34,469 nucleotides of DNA from Psychrobacter sp. (GCF_030454045.1 NZ_JAKDJE010000031.1:1-34469), one strand, 5' to 3'; positions 1 to 8,537 are shown, counted from the first letter of the stretch. Program-made: numbers and translations. Notes: generated by a model from the letters alone, not told the origin.

Positions 1-79
1 AACAATTTTAGCGATCAGCAGTGCCTATTTGCGAATGTTCAACACGCCCTAATAACAATACATTGAGATTTTCATTCAA

Positions 80-85
80 TATAAT
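80..85 (+). promoter_or_regulatory. dps: -10 element of the dps promoter
   Basis: A perfect TATAAT lies about 28 bp before the dps start codon. No good -35 hexamer sits at the normal distance (the bases at 57-62 are AATACA), which would fit an activator-dependent promoter. That last point is inference. The ribosome binding site is GGAG, 6 nt before the ATG at 113. Confidence 0.45.
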
Positions 86-112
86 AATTTTAAATAAATA
101 ACGGAGTAAGAT

Positions 113-595
113 ATGAGAGAACGTTACGCAAGTGGAATTTCAGACGATACCGCAAAAAAAATGATTGATTTGCTAAATGCAAACCTAGCAAACGTGATTG
201 ATCTAACCCTAGATGGTAAGCAATGTCATTGGAACTTACAAGGTACTGGTTTCATCGGTGTGCATCAGTTGTTAGACGAAACATCAGATCGTATCCTTGA
301 AGTATCGGATACTATTGCTGAGCGTATTGTGATTTTGGGCGGTCAACCAAATGGCTTAGCAAGTCGTGTGGTAAAAGAGTCTATTCTAGATGATTACCCA
401 ACTGACATTACTGAAGTAGATCAACATGTACGCGAGCTAACTGGTCGCTACAAAAAAGTAGCAGAGGCATTAAGAGAAGCTATTGCTACTGCTGGTGATG
501 CTGGCGATGAAGATACCGCTGACCTATTCACTGAAGCTAGTCGCATCATCGATAAAGATGCTTGGTTCATCGGTGCAAATGCGCCAAAGAAATAA
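113..595 (+). CDS. dps: Dps family DNA-protecting ferritin-like protein
   Basis: This 160-residue protein has the normal length and pattern of a Dps mini-ferritin. Dps proteins form cytoplasmic dodecamers that oxidise Fe(II) with hydrogen peroxide, store the iron and often coat DNA in starved or stressed cells. The ferroxidase ligands are readable: H39 in QCHWNL, H51 and D55 in VHQLLDE, and D66 and E70 in DTIAER, with the same spacing as E. coli Dps. The N-terminus is short with few lysines and the C-terminus ends in PKK, so DNA binding is less certain than iron oxidation. The gene stands alone, is preceded by GGAG and TATAAT, and is followed by a strong terminator. Iron-storage and oxidative-defence role: high confidence. 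Confidence 0.93.
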   Translation: MRERYASGISDDTAKKMIDLLNANLANVIDLTLDGKQCHWNLQGTGFIGVHQLLDETSDRILEVSDTIAERIVILGGQPNGLASRVVKESILDDYPTDITEVDQHVRELTGRYKKVAEALREAIATAGDAGDEDTADLFTEASRIIDKDAWFIGANAPKK

Positions 596-639
596 GTATC
601 CGTGAATTAATGGGTATTTTAGACCCATAATTACGAATA

Positions 640-668
640 AAAAAGCCGTCATTATTGACGGCTTTTTT
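640..668. terminator. Bidirectional intrinsic terminator between dps and the CDF gene
   Basis: A stem AAAAAGCCGTC / GACGGCTTTTT with a 6-nt loop has T-runs on both strands. It lies between the convergent dps and CDF transporter genes and can serve both. Confidence 0.85.
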
Positions 669-766
669 GTGTCTTACACAATGAATGACGTATCGAATAT
701 TTAACAATCTACCTGCTGTCAATGAATCCGTCTACTGTATTCTCTTTTATTGACTTGCTGTATAGA

Positions 767-1855
767 TCAAACATCTTCTAATTTCAGAATATCAGCATTT
801 GGAGCCGATAGTGTCAAAATTGCCTCTTGGAATACAGGGTTGCCTCGGAACAAGTTTTCAATTTCCTCAAACTTTTGAGCGACATGTTTTTCTTTCTGAT
901 TGCCTGCGATATCCACTGCGGCGACCATAAAGATCTTTTTAGGACCAACCCACTCTAGGTGTAGATAGGACACACTATCGATATCTGGATGATTGAGTAG
1001 TTCGCTCAAGACGTATTCGTGCATACGGTCAGTGACTCTATACCCCACCAAAAAATCACGGTTACGGCTAATCAAAAATATGGCGACCACTCCCAGTAGT
1101 ATGCCCACGATGATAGAACCGAGCGCATCCCAGTATGCCTCACCAGTATAAGCATGCATCCCCATCGCAGCCGCCGCAATCACCAAACCAATGACGGCTG
1201 CTAAATCCTCAAAAAATACGCCACGTAAAGTCGGATTGGAGGTATCCACCACATAGCCAAGCGCACTCACATCCAATGCTTCGCCATGCTTTTTACTCTG
1301 TCTATAAGCCTGAACCAGCGAAAACCCCTCAAGCACAAAGGCGACTGCTAAAACGATAAAAGCAATCGTATAATTGGTCTCAGATTCAGTAGCGTTCCAC
1401 TCCTTAATACCCGTATAGATAGAGACAATCGAGCCTGCCGTAAATACACCGAATGCAGCAATCATCGACCAGACGTATGACTCTTTGCCGTATCCTAGCG
1501 GATGGCTTTTATCAGCAGGTTTGATCGCCTTTTTTTCTGCCACAATCAGCAGCGTGCCATTGCCAGCATCTGCCCACGAATGCGCCGCTTCAGCAATCAT
1601 GGAAGCAGATCCTGTCAAAAAGGCAGCCACGGTTTTTGCAATCGCAATAATGATATTGGCCCCAACAGCAATCAATACTGTAATGAGTGATCCCGAGTGC
1701 TCATCATTGGTCTCAGGGCTCTGATTTAGGACATGCTCTAACTCGGAATCATTTGGGGTTTGCAGACTGCTAGCACCGCGCGCACGAGGCGACTGCGCTT
1801 TAGAGGAGGCGGACAAATGGCGTTGGGGATTAGCAACCGATGGTTTTAAACTCAT
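767..1855 (-). CDS. Cation diffusion facilitator (CDF) family metal transporter
   Basis: This 362-residue protein is a CDF efflux transporter, exchanging a divalent metal (probably Zn, Fe or Mn) for protons at the inner membrane. About 55 polar N-terminal residues precede six hydrophobic segments. The TM2 metal site reads HSWAD (an HxxxD pair) and TM5 carries FFEDL. The stretch DKSHPLGYGKE between TM2 and TM3 is typical of the COG0053 branch nearest the ZnT9/SLC30A9 type. The C-terminal 80 residues form the usual cytoplasmic ferredoxin-like domain. The ribosome binding site before the ATG is weak, and a later start inside the polar N-terminus cannot be excluded. The gene is single and converges on dps. 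The metal cannot be assigned from sequence. Confidence 0.85.
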   Translation of the reverse strand: MSLKPSVANPQRHLSASSKAQSPRARGASSLQTPNDSELEHVLNQSPETNDEHSGSLITVLIAVGANIIIAIAKTVAAFLTGSASMIAEAAHSWADAGNGTLLIVAEKKAIKPADKSHPLGYGKESYVWSMIAAFGVFTAGSIVSIYTGIKEWNATESETNYTIAFIVLAVAFVLEGFSLVQAYRQSKKHGEALDVSALGYVVDTSNPTLRGVFFEDLAAVIGLVIAAAAMGMHAYTGEAYWDALGSIIVGILLGVVAIFLISRNRDFLVGYRVTDRMHEYVLSELLNHPDIDSVSYLHLEWVGPKKIFMVAAVDIAGNQKEKHVAQKFEEIENLFRGNPVFQEAILTLSAPNADILKLEDV

Positions 1856-2027
1856 GCTAGACTCACTGAAATGACATCTTGGTAAAATATATTCATAGTA
1901 GATGAATGGCTTGAAACAGGTATCAGCTTAAAGCAAGCGTAGCAAAATATCAGTGTCTTTTTAGTGAGTCGCTGTAGCGTATATAGGCCGTTATATCATC
2001 AACATCTGATAACCAGATCTAGTGACC

Positions 2028-2579
2028 CTATTTGGCAATATCTTCAGGCTCGCCAAAATTTTGATTCAAGCTTTCAATATCACAACTGGGACGATGTGCG
2101 CTTTCCATACGCAGTTTTTTTCGCTCTATCGCTGCATCTGCTCGGCATTGCTGTAATTTATTTTTGATGACAAGCGGAGGGACAGGAGTTGGCTTGCCAT
2201 TATCATCGATAGCAACCATTGTAAAATAGCAGCTATTGGTATGGCGCACGGTACGAGCACGCACATCTTCTGCCTCAACACGAATGCCAATCTCCATTGA
2301 GGTATTTCCCACATGATTGACACTGGCTGCAAAGGTTACTAATTCGCCCACATAAATAGGCTCACGAAACATAACTTGGTCCACGGACAATGTCACGACA
2401 TAGCTACCACTATAACGACTGGCACAAGCGTAAGCGACCTGATCGAGCATCTTTAGCAAATCACCGCCATGGACATTACCGATAAAATTTGCCATATCAG
2501 GCGTCATCAATATCGACATATATAGTTCATGATTCAATGGGGCTTTTTTGGCAGTCGAGCTGGTATTGTATTGCGGCAT
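2028..2579 (-). CDS. Hotdog-fold acyl-CoA thioesterase
   Basis: This 183-residue protein belongs to the YciA/BACH group of acyl-CoA thioesterases, which hydrolyse fatty acyl-CoA to free acid and CoA in the cytoplasm. One hotdog domain covers about residues 20-140, with the active-site segment N-x-H-G-G-D-L-L-K-M-L-D and a second conserved strand VTLSVDQVMFREPI. I chose the ATG at 2579 because TTAAGGAA lies 5 nt before it. A GTG 24 bp further upstream is in frame but has no ribosome binding site. The C-terminal 40 residues are charged and poorly conserved. It follows the fatty-acid modification genes on the same strand after a 154-bp gap, so it may be transcribed separately. Confidence 0.87.
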   Translation of the reverse strand: MPQYNTSSTAKKAPLNHELYMSILMTPDMANFIGNVHGGDLLKMLDQVAYACASRYSGSYVVTLSVDQVMFREPIYVGELVTFAASVNHVGNTSMEIGIRVEAEDVRARTVRHTNSCYFTMVAIDDNGKPTPVPPLVIKNKLQQCRADAAIERKKLRMESAHRPSCDIESLNQNFGEPEDIAK

Positions 2580-2733
2580 AACGTTCCTTAAATGGTTTGA
2601 CACTTATTTGTTGTGCCTACCATTTATACAGTAGGACACCAAATAGCGCAAACAGCCCTATGTCTCTAATCGGTCTAGGTTATGTAAATTAGAGCTATAT
2701 AGGGCCAGCTTTTATGAATAAGGGCGATCTTGG

Positions 2734-3144
2734 TTAGCTCAACCAATGAAATCGATAAGCCAGCCAAGCGACAATCGCGCTGACTGACCCCGTCAAAACC
2801 CCGCCCCATACAAAGTCAACGAGCGCGGTATCGAGTGTAAAACCTTTGTACAGTGCCAGATTGGTAAAGTCATATGTACCGTAGGCCATTAGACCAATCA
2901 AACCACCAAGTAAGAAAATATGACCAACTGATGCACCTGCTTTGATTTGTGGATATAGAATCAATATGCAGAGTGCCAAGATATAAAACATATAAAAGAT
3001 ACCAGCTGCCATCATGTTAGGCTCATCCGCCAATAGATGACCGATGCGCGACTCATAAAAGGCGCCTTTCATGGTCGTCAGCCAGACAGCATCGACACCC
3101 AAAAAGATAACCACCGCGGCGAGATAAATAAAAACATAACCCAT
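2734..3144 (-). CDS. DUF2177 family integral membrane protein
   Basis: This 136-residue protein has four predicted membrane helices and matches the DUF2177 family: an N-terminal GVDAVWLTTMKGAFY segment, a central GLMAYGTYDFTNLAL and a late DFVWGG. The biochemical role of the family is not known to me. DUF2177 genes often sit beside Cfa-like, DUF1365 and FAD-oxidoreductase genes, as here, so a role in membrane lipid modification is a context-based inference. An AAGGGG ribosome binding site precedes the ATG. The gene lies 40 bp downstream of a LysR remnant and 187 bp downstream of the Cfa-like gene. Confidence 0.85.
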   Translation of the reverse strand: MGYVFIYLAAVVIFLGVDAVWLTTMKGAFYESRIGHLLADEPNMMAAGIFYMFYILALCILILYPQIKAGASVGHIFLLGGLIGLMAYGTYDFTNLALYKGFTLDTALVDFVWGGVLTGSVSAIVAWLAYRFHWLS

Positions 3145-3183
3145 GATAATACCCCTTATAAAATGAATAGAAACGGATAAAAT

Positions 3184-3321
3184 TTATAATGTCAGTCGTG
3201 GTTGGATAAAGTCTAAAAATGCCAGAATACGCGAAGATACGGCACTGTTTTTGTAATAGACCGCCTGTATGGATTCGCGATTGTTTGGTCTGACTATCGC
3301 CTCAGGAAAAGCCATATCTGT
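3184..3321 (-). pseudogene. C-terminal remnant of a LysR-type regulator
   Basis: Reading the minus strand from about 3321 gives roughly 45 codons ending in a stop. Their C-terminal part (AVYYKNSAVSSRILAFLDFI) is the typical end of a LysR-family effector domain: an AVY strand, a short loop, then an SxRxxAFLDF helix. No helix-turn-helix or earlier LysR sequence is found upstream, where the Cfa-like gene's 3' end lies instead. It therefore looks like the tail of a regulator lost by deletion. The open frame extends through 3381 inside the Cfa-like gene, but that part does not resemble LysR. Confidence 0.55.
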
Positions 3322-3331
3322 ATCACCTAGC

Positions 3332-4786
3332 TTATACTGTCGCTGTGTCTGCCATATCTGCATCATGAAAGGCCGTCTCATCGTTCGAAACCGTTTCGTT
3401 TTTTAAGACCGCACTTGGCAAATCGGAAAAATGCAGCGTGTCGATATTGTTAGGCTTCACCGCAGTGACTTGAACCACACCGATGGTACGCTCCAAGAAC
3501 CCCCCTTCGCAGTAACAGAAATAAAACTCCCATAGGCGGATAAAGGCATCGTCATAGCCAAGCGCTTGAATATCTGCACGCTGTGCCATAAACGCAGCAC
3601 GCCAATCACGCAGCGTATATGCATAATCAAAGCCATAATCGTGTAATTGCTTGATGACCATGTCCGTCTGCTCAGTAAACTGTGTCGTCAGCTCTTGGTT
3701 TGAAAGCAGACAACCACCTGGGAAAATATGCGTTTGGATAAAATCGACCGAATCGATATAGTCTTGATAATTCTGATCATTAAAAGTGATGGCCTGCAAT
3801 ACCATAAGACCCGTCGGTTTTAGCAAGCTATTACACTTGGCAAAGAATGTTGGTAAATACTCATGTCCCACCGCCTCAATCATCTCGATACTGACCAGTT
3901 TGTCGTACTCTCCCGTCAGCTCACGATAGTCTTGCTTAAGAAGCGTGATCTTATCAGACAATCCTGCCGCTTCGACTCGTCTCTGTGCCTCATCATATTG
4001 CGCATCAGAGATAGTCGTGGTGGTCACATGGCAGCCATAATGAGTAGCTGCATAGATAGCGAATCCGCCCCACCCTGTACCAATTTCAATCACACGATCG
4101 TCAGCACTGAGCTGTAAACGTTGGCAGATTAGCGACAGCTTGTGCTGCTGAGCATCGCTAAGCGTCACATCAGGCGTCAGATATACGGCTGACGAGTACA
4201 TCATCGTATCATCCAAAAAACGCTGATACATATCATTGCCCAAGTCATAATGCGCTAGGATATTGGATTTAGAACCAGATTTGTCATTACCACGTAGCTG
4301 ATGCTTTGCTTTCTCAAATGCTTTACTAACGCCCGCAAAACGGTTTTCTACTTTATTAAGCACTTCCAAGTTACGCGCCGCCAAACGGATCAGGCCCGTC
4401 AAATCATCCGTGTCCCATTCGCCATCGATATAACTGTCTGCCAAAGCGATAGAGCCACCAAGCAGCAGTTGACGATAAACCGCACTATCATGAATCTCTA
4501 ACGTGACGTTTAGAGAATGTCGACCTACTGCTGAACTACTTGCTACCTGAGGAGCGACTTTGCCAAAGCTAGTTGTCTTTGCTGTTTGCTCACCAAAGGT
4601 CTCAATCAAAGTAAGACTGCCAAACTGGATGTGCTGTAATGCACGAAATATCAGTTTACGAGCAATATGATTCACGCCGTCACTTACTGGTTGTAGTACG
4701 GCACTTTCGTTAACCACTCTACTCATTCGAGCAGTTAATTTCTCTAATTTTGTCACTGGTGCTCGGTCGGTCGGTCGTACTGACAT
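3332..4786 (-). CDS. Cfa-like SAM-dependent fatty-acyl methyltransferase
   Basis: This 484-residue protein belongs to the cyclopropane-fatty-acyl-phospholipid synthase family, which moves a methyl(ene) group from S-adenosylmethionine onto a double bond of a membrane phospholipid chain. The N-terminal lipid-binding half covers about 1-170. The methyltransferase half has HYDLGND at 179-185, the SAM loop VIEIGTGWGG at 232-241, MIEAVG at 302-307, FPGGCLLS at 355-362 and a Cys-rich FYFCYCEGGF near 421-430. Compared with E. coli Cfa, the residue matching C139 is serine (YSSA, 197-200) and the residue matching H266 is glutamine (Q331), while E304 (E239) and a tyrosine near 388-390 (Y317) remain. It is 82 bp downstream of the DUF1365 gene. 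The product may be a cyclopropane, a branched-methyl or a furan-precursor chain; the sequence does not settle which. Confidence 0.88.
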   Translation of the reverse strand: MSVRPTDRAPVTKLEKLTARMSRVVNESAVLQPVSDGVNHIARKLIFRALQHIQFGSLTLIETFGEQTAKTTSFGKVAPQVASSSAVGRHSLNVTLEIHDSAVYRQLLLGGSIALADSYIDGEWDTDDLTGLIRLAARNLEVLNKVENRFAGVSKAFEKAKHQLRGNDKSGSKSNILAHYDLGNDMYQRFLDDTMMYSSAVYLTPDVTLSDAQQHKLSLICQRLQLSADDRVIEIGTGWGGFAIYAATHYGCHVTTTTISDAQYDEAQRRVEAAGLSDKITLLKQDYRELTGEYDKLVSIEMIEAVGHEYLPTFFAKCNSLLKPTGLMVLQAITFNDQNYQDYIDSVDFIQTHIFPGGCLLSNQELTTQFTEQTDMVIKQLHDYGFDYAYTLRDWRAAFMAQRADIQALGYDDAFIRLWEFYFCYCEGGFLERTIGVVQVTAVKPNNIDTLHFSDLPSAVLKNETVSNDETAFHDADMADTATV

Positions 4787-4868
4787 CGTATGGTTGTCCT
4801 TGTCTAGGTTCTTTTATTTTGAAATTGACTATATAAAATGTTTTGCTGGTTTTTGTATTTCTAGATTA

Positions 4869-5957
4869 TCAATCGTTTAAAGTTTCGCTTTTTAAAGAGG
4901 CAGATGTTTTCTGATTACTATCGGCTAGCTTTTCATCATAATTGATATAAGGCACCTTTTTGATCGCATAGAGTTTAAAGGCTTGCCCATAAATACGCGC
5001 TAACGAGGTCATGTTCATCAGTGGGTTTTTTCGTAAGCTATTGCGAACGGAGGTTTCTGTCAGCGGCACCCCTGATATCTTTATACCCGTTTTTAGGACC
5101 TCCCCACGCTCATCACTGATATCAATAGCGATACGAACTTGCAAGCCTGTGCTTGACTGCTTATCTGCCGTATGTTGTTGTGTACGTTTCACCGTCACCT
5201 GCCAGTGGTATAGCTGATCGATAGGATTAAAAGGTGACACATGAAAGTCTTTATCATGACAAAACTCAGTCTCCTCTCCTTCTAACAAAAACCCATAGTA
5301 ATGACGCTTATCCCAAGGTGTATTGGATACTTCAGCCAATAAGTGCGTCGGCGTCTGCTGCTCATCAAACCCTAGGTAAAAATTGACTGGGCTAAAATAC
5401 ATACCTGCATTACGGCATACGAGTAATCCCAACATATCTCCTGTAGGACTGCTACCTGCATGTTTGATAAATGCTTGGCTCAAACGCTGCTTTAGCGCTT
5501 GATTAGACGGTAGGTCATTATCAATATCTTCGTTGCTATTTATGCTCTCATTGTCACTTATGTTCTCATTGTCATTTAGGCTTTCATTGCTACTTAGGCT
5601 ATTGAAACCCTCTAGATAATCATTAGGGCAAAATTGTTGTAGCGCCTTTGTCTTGGCTGAAAATAAAGGCAATCTTTTTGCCAATAACTTCTTTGGTAAT
5701 ATCTTGCTCAGGTATGACGCGCCTAAAGCTTTATGGTCACCCAAAGCTGCCGTGTCTACCTCTGGCAGTGCCTGTCCTGCCGCCAATGCACTGATATTGA
5801 TGCCCCAATAGCGATACGGATAAACAAAATTATTCACACTAGGAAGCAACCGGCTATGCCATGTCGTGCCCTCAAGCAATTGATGCGCTGATGCAGTTGT
5901 CTTGCAGGGCGATTCATGCCTTGGCATAGCATTAGTAGGTTTGGTGGACACGGTCAT
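4869..5957 (-). CDS. DUF1365 domain protein
   Basis: This 362-residue protein contains the DUF1365 signature in two parts: GTTWHSRLLP with FVYPYRYW near the N-terminus, then CRNAGMYFSPVNFYLGFD, EVSNTPWDKRHYY and KDFHVSPFNP. I know no proven reaction for the family. Its genes nearly always accompany an FAD-dependent oxidoreductase and a Cfa-like methyltransferase, for example the Mycobacterium tuberculosis Rv0449c-Rv0448c-Rv0447c group. I chose the ATG at 5957 (GAAGAGAG upstream) over a TTG at 5996 without a ribosome binding site. A polar insert at about residues 120-147 is made of four 18-bp repeats encoding S-(L/I)-x-(S/D)-N-E. The gene is 60 bp downstream of the FAD gene. Confidence 0.85.
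   Translation of the reverse strand: MTVSTKPTNAMPRHESPCKTTASAHQLLEGTTWHSRLLPSVNNFVYPYRYWGINISALAAGQALPEVDTAALGDHKALGASYLSKILPKKLLAKRLPLFSAKTKALQQFCPNDYLEGFNSLSSNESLNDNENISDNESINSNEDIDNDLPSNQALKQRLSQAFIKHAGSSPTGDMLGLLVCRNAGMYFSPVNFYLGFDEQQTPTHLLAEVSNTPWDKRHYYGFLLEGEETEFCHDKDFHVSPFNPIDQLYHWQVTVKRTQQHTADKQSSTGLQVRIAIDISDERGEVLKTGIKISGVPLTETSVRNSLRKNPLMNMTSLARIYGQAFKLYAIKKVPYINYDEKLADSNQKTSASLKSETLND
5529..5600 (-). repeat. Four tandem 18-bp repeats inside the DUF1365 gene
   Basis: Four consecutive 18-bp units lie at 5529-5546, 5547-5564, 5565-5582 and 5583-5600, each with a core like TCATTGTCACTTATG. They encode the hexapeptides SINSNE, NISDNE, SLNDNE and SLSSNE. A degenerate partial unit follows at 5514-5528. 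Copies differ at several positions, some of them silent, so the array is not newly expanded. The unit keeps the reading frame. Confidence 0.85.
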
Positions 5958-6017
5958 AGATACTCTCTTCGGTAACGGCACATGATGATAGAACAATTTG
6001 CAATATTTCTTACAAAG

Positions 6018-7739
6018 CTATTTGACGTTACGGCGAGCAAATAAACCACGTTTTTTATTTTGGTAACTATCATGATCCTCACTCTGTAAGCGCTCAGCAT
6101 ACTCAACCAGCTCCTGATTGGTGGTCGCAGTGTTAATCTGACGCTTATCAAGGGTGCGTGCCTTTGTGTCAGCCTTTACTGGCAAGTCTTTATAACGAAA
6201 CGGCGTATGTGCACTATCCGCAGCAGGCAAATGCGCTGGATCAACCTCGTCTTTTATATCGATATCATGGCCTAGCGCTTGACAAACACGTAGACCGCTG
6301 CGTACGCCATCTTCATGAAAGCCATTAAACCAATATGCTCCGCAAAAATGCGTATGCAACCCAGCACCAGAGATACTTGACCATTTGGTTTGCGCCTCAA
6401 TCATTTTTAGATCGAACACTGGATGGCTATAATCAATGCTTTTGACGATTTGCTGATCATCTATCTCATGATTCAATGTGACCAAATAATTATGCTTCTT
6501 GGTCAGACGTTGCAAGATATTCATATGATACGTTAGCACGGGTTTTGCAGGTCGTTGTGTATTTACGCCAGCTTGATTCTTGTCTGTCACATTGCCTGAA
6601 GTCTTTCTATCAATAAGGTAGTTCCAGCTTGCCCATGCCAGTGGCTTCTTGGGTAAGACGCTCGTATCGGTATGCAATATCACCGTGTTTTCGGTGAAGC
6701 GGAAGTGACTCAGCACCTCAGTTTCAGTGGTACTGGCATCTGTTAGAATTTTCAGTGCAGTGTCTGCATGACAGGCAAAAACAACCTCGTCAAATACAAG
6801 GTTCTCGCTGTTGTTAGCATCACCTTTGTTCTGAACCGTCAACAGCACTTGCTCACCATCACGCGTCACAGACTGTACTGGACTATTGACTCGCACTTTG
6901 CCACCTGCTTTGATAAAGCGTGGAATCAGTTTGTTAACGTATTGTTTTGAGCCGCCTTTAATCGTGAACCACTGCGGACGATTGACCACATCGAGTAAGC
7001 CATGATTGTCAAAAAATTGCGCAAAAAACACCAGTGGGAAATCTTGCACTTCATCCAGACTGGTTGACCAAATGGCAGATACCATGGGCAGTAGATAGTT
7101 ATCAGTAAACAGCTGACCATAGTTTTGTTGAGCCAAGTAATTACCTAGCGTCTGCTCAGTAAATCCGCTAATGTCTTGCCCCGCAGCACGCGCACTATCA
7201 TACTCTTGACGGAGCTGCTTGATGTGCTTATTAAACTGCAAGATATCTTTGATAAACTGCCAGAACTTTGGATTGAGTACGTTTTTGCGCTGCGATAATA
7301 AGGTGTTGAGCGTATGCCCATTGTATTCAAAACGACGTGCGGTATTTTTGACCGAAAAGCTCATATCCGTCGCCTGAAATGGCACTTGCAGATCGTGGAG
7401 CAAACGGAAGAAATTGGGATAAGTACGCTCATTAAAAACAATAAAACCGGTGTCTATGGCGCTGCTCTCTACGTTACTAGTCTTTGCTTTTTTGCCGTCC
7501 TGTAGTGCCACATCAATGGTATTTACATGCCCGCCTATATAATCATTGGCCTCAAAAACGGTCACCTCATGTTGCGCGCCTAAGTAATGCGCACAAGTCA
7601 GTCCTGACACACCCGAACCAATAATAGCGATACGTTTTTGCGCTGACTGAGAGTCAGAATTTTTTGCATGATTGCTCTTATCAGTATTTTGATTGTCAGT
7701 TTTTTGACTAATTGCACGCTTGAAACGAGTAAACGGCAT
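6018..7739 (-). CDS. FAD-dependent amine-oxidase-type oxidoreductase
   Basis: This 573-residue flavoprotein has the Rossmann loop GSGVSG at 41-46, the ribose-binding glutamate E63 and GGHVNT at 69-74, the pattern of the amine oxidase / phytoene desaturase superfamily. The first 35 residues are polar and lysine-rich, longer than in most relatives. In related clusters this enzyme is annotated as a dehydrogenase or desaturase of fatty acyl chains. In the furan-fatty-acid pathway described for Rhodobacter sphaeroides (UfaD, UfaM, UfaO), desaturation and methylation are coupled steps, but I cannot assign this protein to one of those names from sequence alone. A ribosome binding site GAAGGGAA precedes the ATG by 8 nt. 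It sits 60 bp after the SDR gene and 60 bp before the DUF1365 gene, consistent with one operon. Confidence 0.87.
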   Translation of the reverse strand: MPFTRFKRAISQKTDNQNTDKSNHAKNSDSQSAQKRIAIIGSGVSGLTCAHYLGAQHEVTVFEANDYIGGHVNTIDVALQDGKKAKTSNVESSAIDTGFIVFNERTYPNFFRLLHDLQVPFQATDMSFSVKNTARRFEYNGHTLNTLLSQRKNVLNPKFWQFIKDILQFNKHIKQLRQEYDSARAAGQDISGFTEQTLGNYLAQQNYGQLFTDNYLLPMVSAIWSTSLDEVQDFPLVFFAQFFDNHGLLDVVNRPQWFTIKGGSKQYVNKLIPRFIKAGGKVRVNSPVQSVTRDGEQVLLTVQNKGDANNSENLVFDEVVFACHADTALKILTDASTTETEVLSHFRFTENTVILHTDTSVLPKKPLAWASWNYLIDRKTSGNVTDKNQAGVNTQRPAKPVLTYHMNILQRLTKKHNYLVTLNHEIDDQQIVKSIDYSHPVFDLKMIEAQTKWSSISGAGLHTHFCGAYWFNGFHEDGVRSGLRVCQALGHDIDIKDEVDPAHLPAADSAHTPFRYKDLPVKADTKARTLDKRQINTATTNQELVEYAERLQSEDHDSYQNKKRGLFARRNVK

Positions 7740-7799
7740 AAAGGCATTCCCTTCTATATTTTTGCTGTTTTTATCGTGGATGATCTGCTTATCAGTAAG

Positions 7800-8537
7800 T
7801 TATTTCTTATTGAGTTTCTCACTCACTTGCTGCCAGACTAAATCAGGTAGTGTGCCCAATGCTTTTAGTGGCATCGTTAGTTTTTTGGGAAACTCGATGA
7901 CCTCGTGCCCGCTTTCTATGCCATCACGGATGGCTTGACTGGCCTGCTTTGGCGTCTGGATAAACGGCATAGGGAAATCATTCTGTTTGGTCATTGGCGT
8001 TTCAACAAAACCCGGTACGACCAAGCTCACCGACACATCGTGTGGTGCGAGGCTAATCTGTAATGTTTTCATCAGATAATGGATAGCAGCTTTTGAGCTA
8101 CCATAAGCTTCAGCACGGGCAAACGGCACGTAAGCAGACGCTGAACCGATACCGACTAGGCGACCTTTAGACGCAATGAGCTTTGGCAATACGCCTTCGA
8201 TGGCATGAGACAACGTACCCATATTGACTGACATCACCTTCATAAATACTTCACTATCGAAGTTTGGCATATCTAAATACTCACACATGCCAGCACCGCA
8301 AATCGCCAAATCAATGGTGTCGACCTTTTCAAAAGCTTCAATAACTTTATCCCGATCCATCAGGTCCAAATCAATCGTCTCTGCGCCGAGCGATTTTAGC
8401 TCAGCCAGCGCCTCGTCATCACGGCCGACAGCATACACGGTATGGTCCTCAAGTAGATAATCCTTGGTCAATTGATTGCCAATACCAGAGGTCGCACCAG
8501 TAATGAGAATATGTAGTTTTTTAGTAGCGTCTGTCAT
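7800..8537 (-). CDS. Short-chain dehydrogenase/reductase (SDR), first gene of the lipid cluster
   Basis: This 245-residue protein is a classical SDR, an NAD(P)(H)-dependent oxidoreductase of the cytoplasm. Visible motifs are the cofactor loop TGATSGIG (13-20), CGAG (80-83) in place of NNAG, N105, the catalytic serine region GSASAY (131-136), and Y145 and K149 in YGSSK. The substrate is unknown; its place at the head of the FAD/DUF1365/Cfa run suggests an acyl or lipid-derived carbonyl compound (inference). The start ATG has AAGGAT about 9 nt upstream. A possible promoter TTGTTG-N16-TATTAT lies about 30 bp upstream of the start on the minus strand. Confidence 0.88.
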   Translation of the reverse strand: MTDATKKLHILITGATSGIGNQLTKDYLLEDHTVYAVGRDDEALAELKSLGAETIDLDLMDRDKVIEAFEKVDTIDLAICGAGMCEYLDMPNFDSEVFMKVMSVNMGTLSHAIEGVLPKLIASKGRLVGIGSASAYVPFARAEAYGSSKAAIHYLMKTLQISLAPHDVSVSLVVPGFVETPMTKQNDFPMPFIQTPKQASQAIRDGIESGHEVIEFPKKLTMPLKALGTLPDLVWQQVSEKLNKK

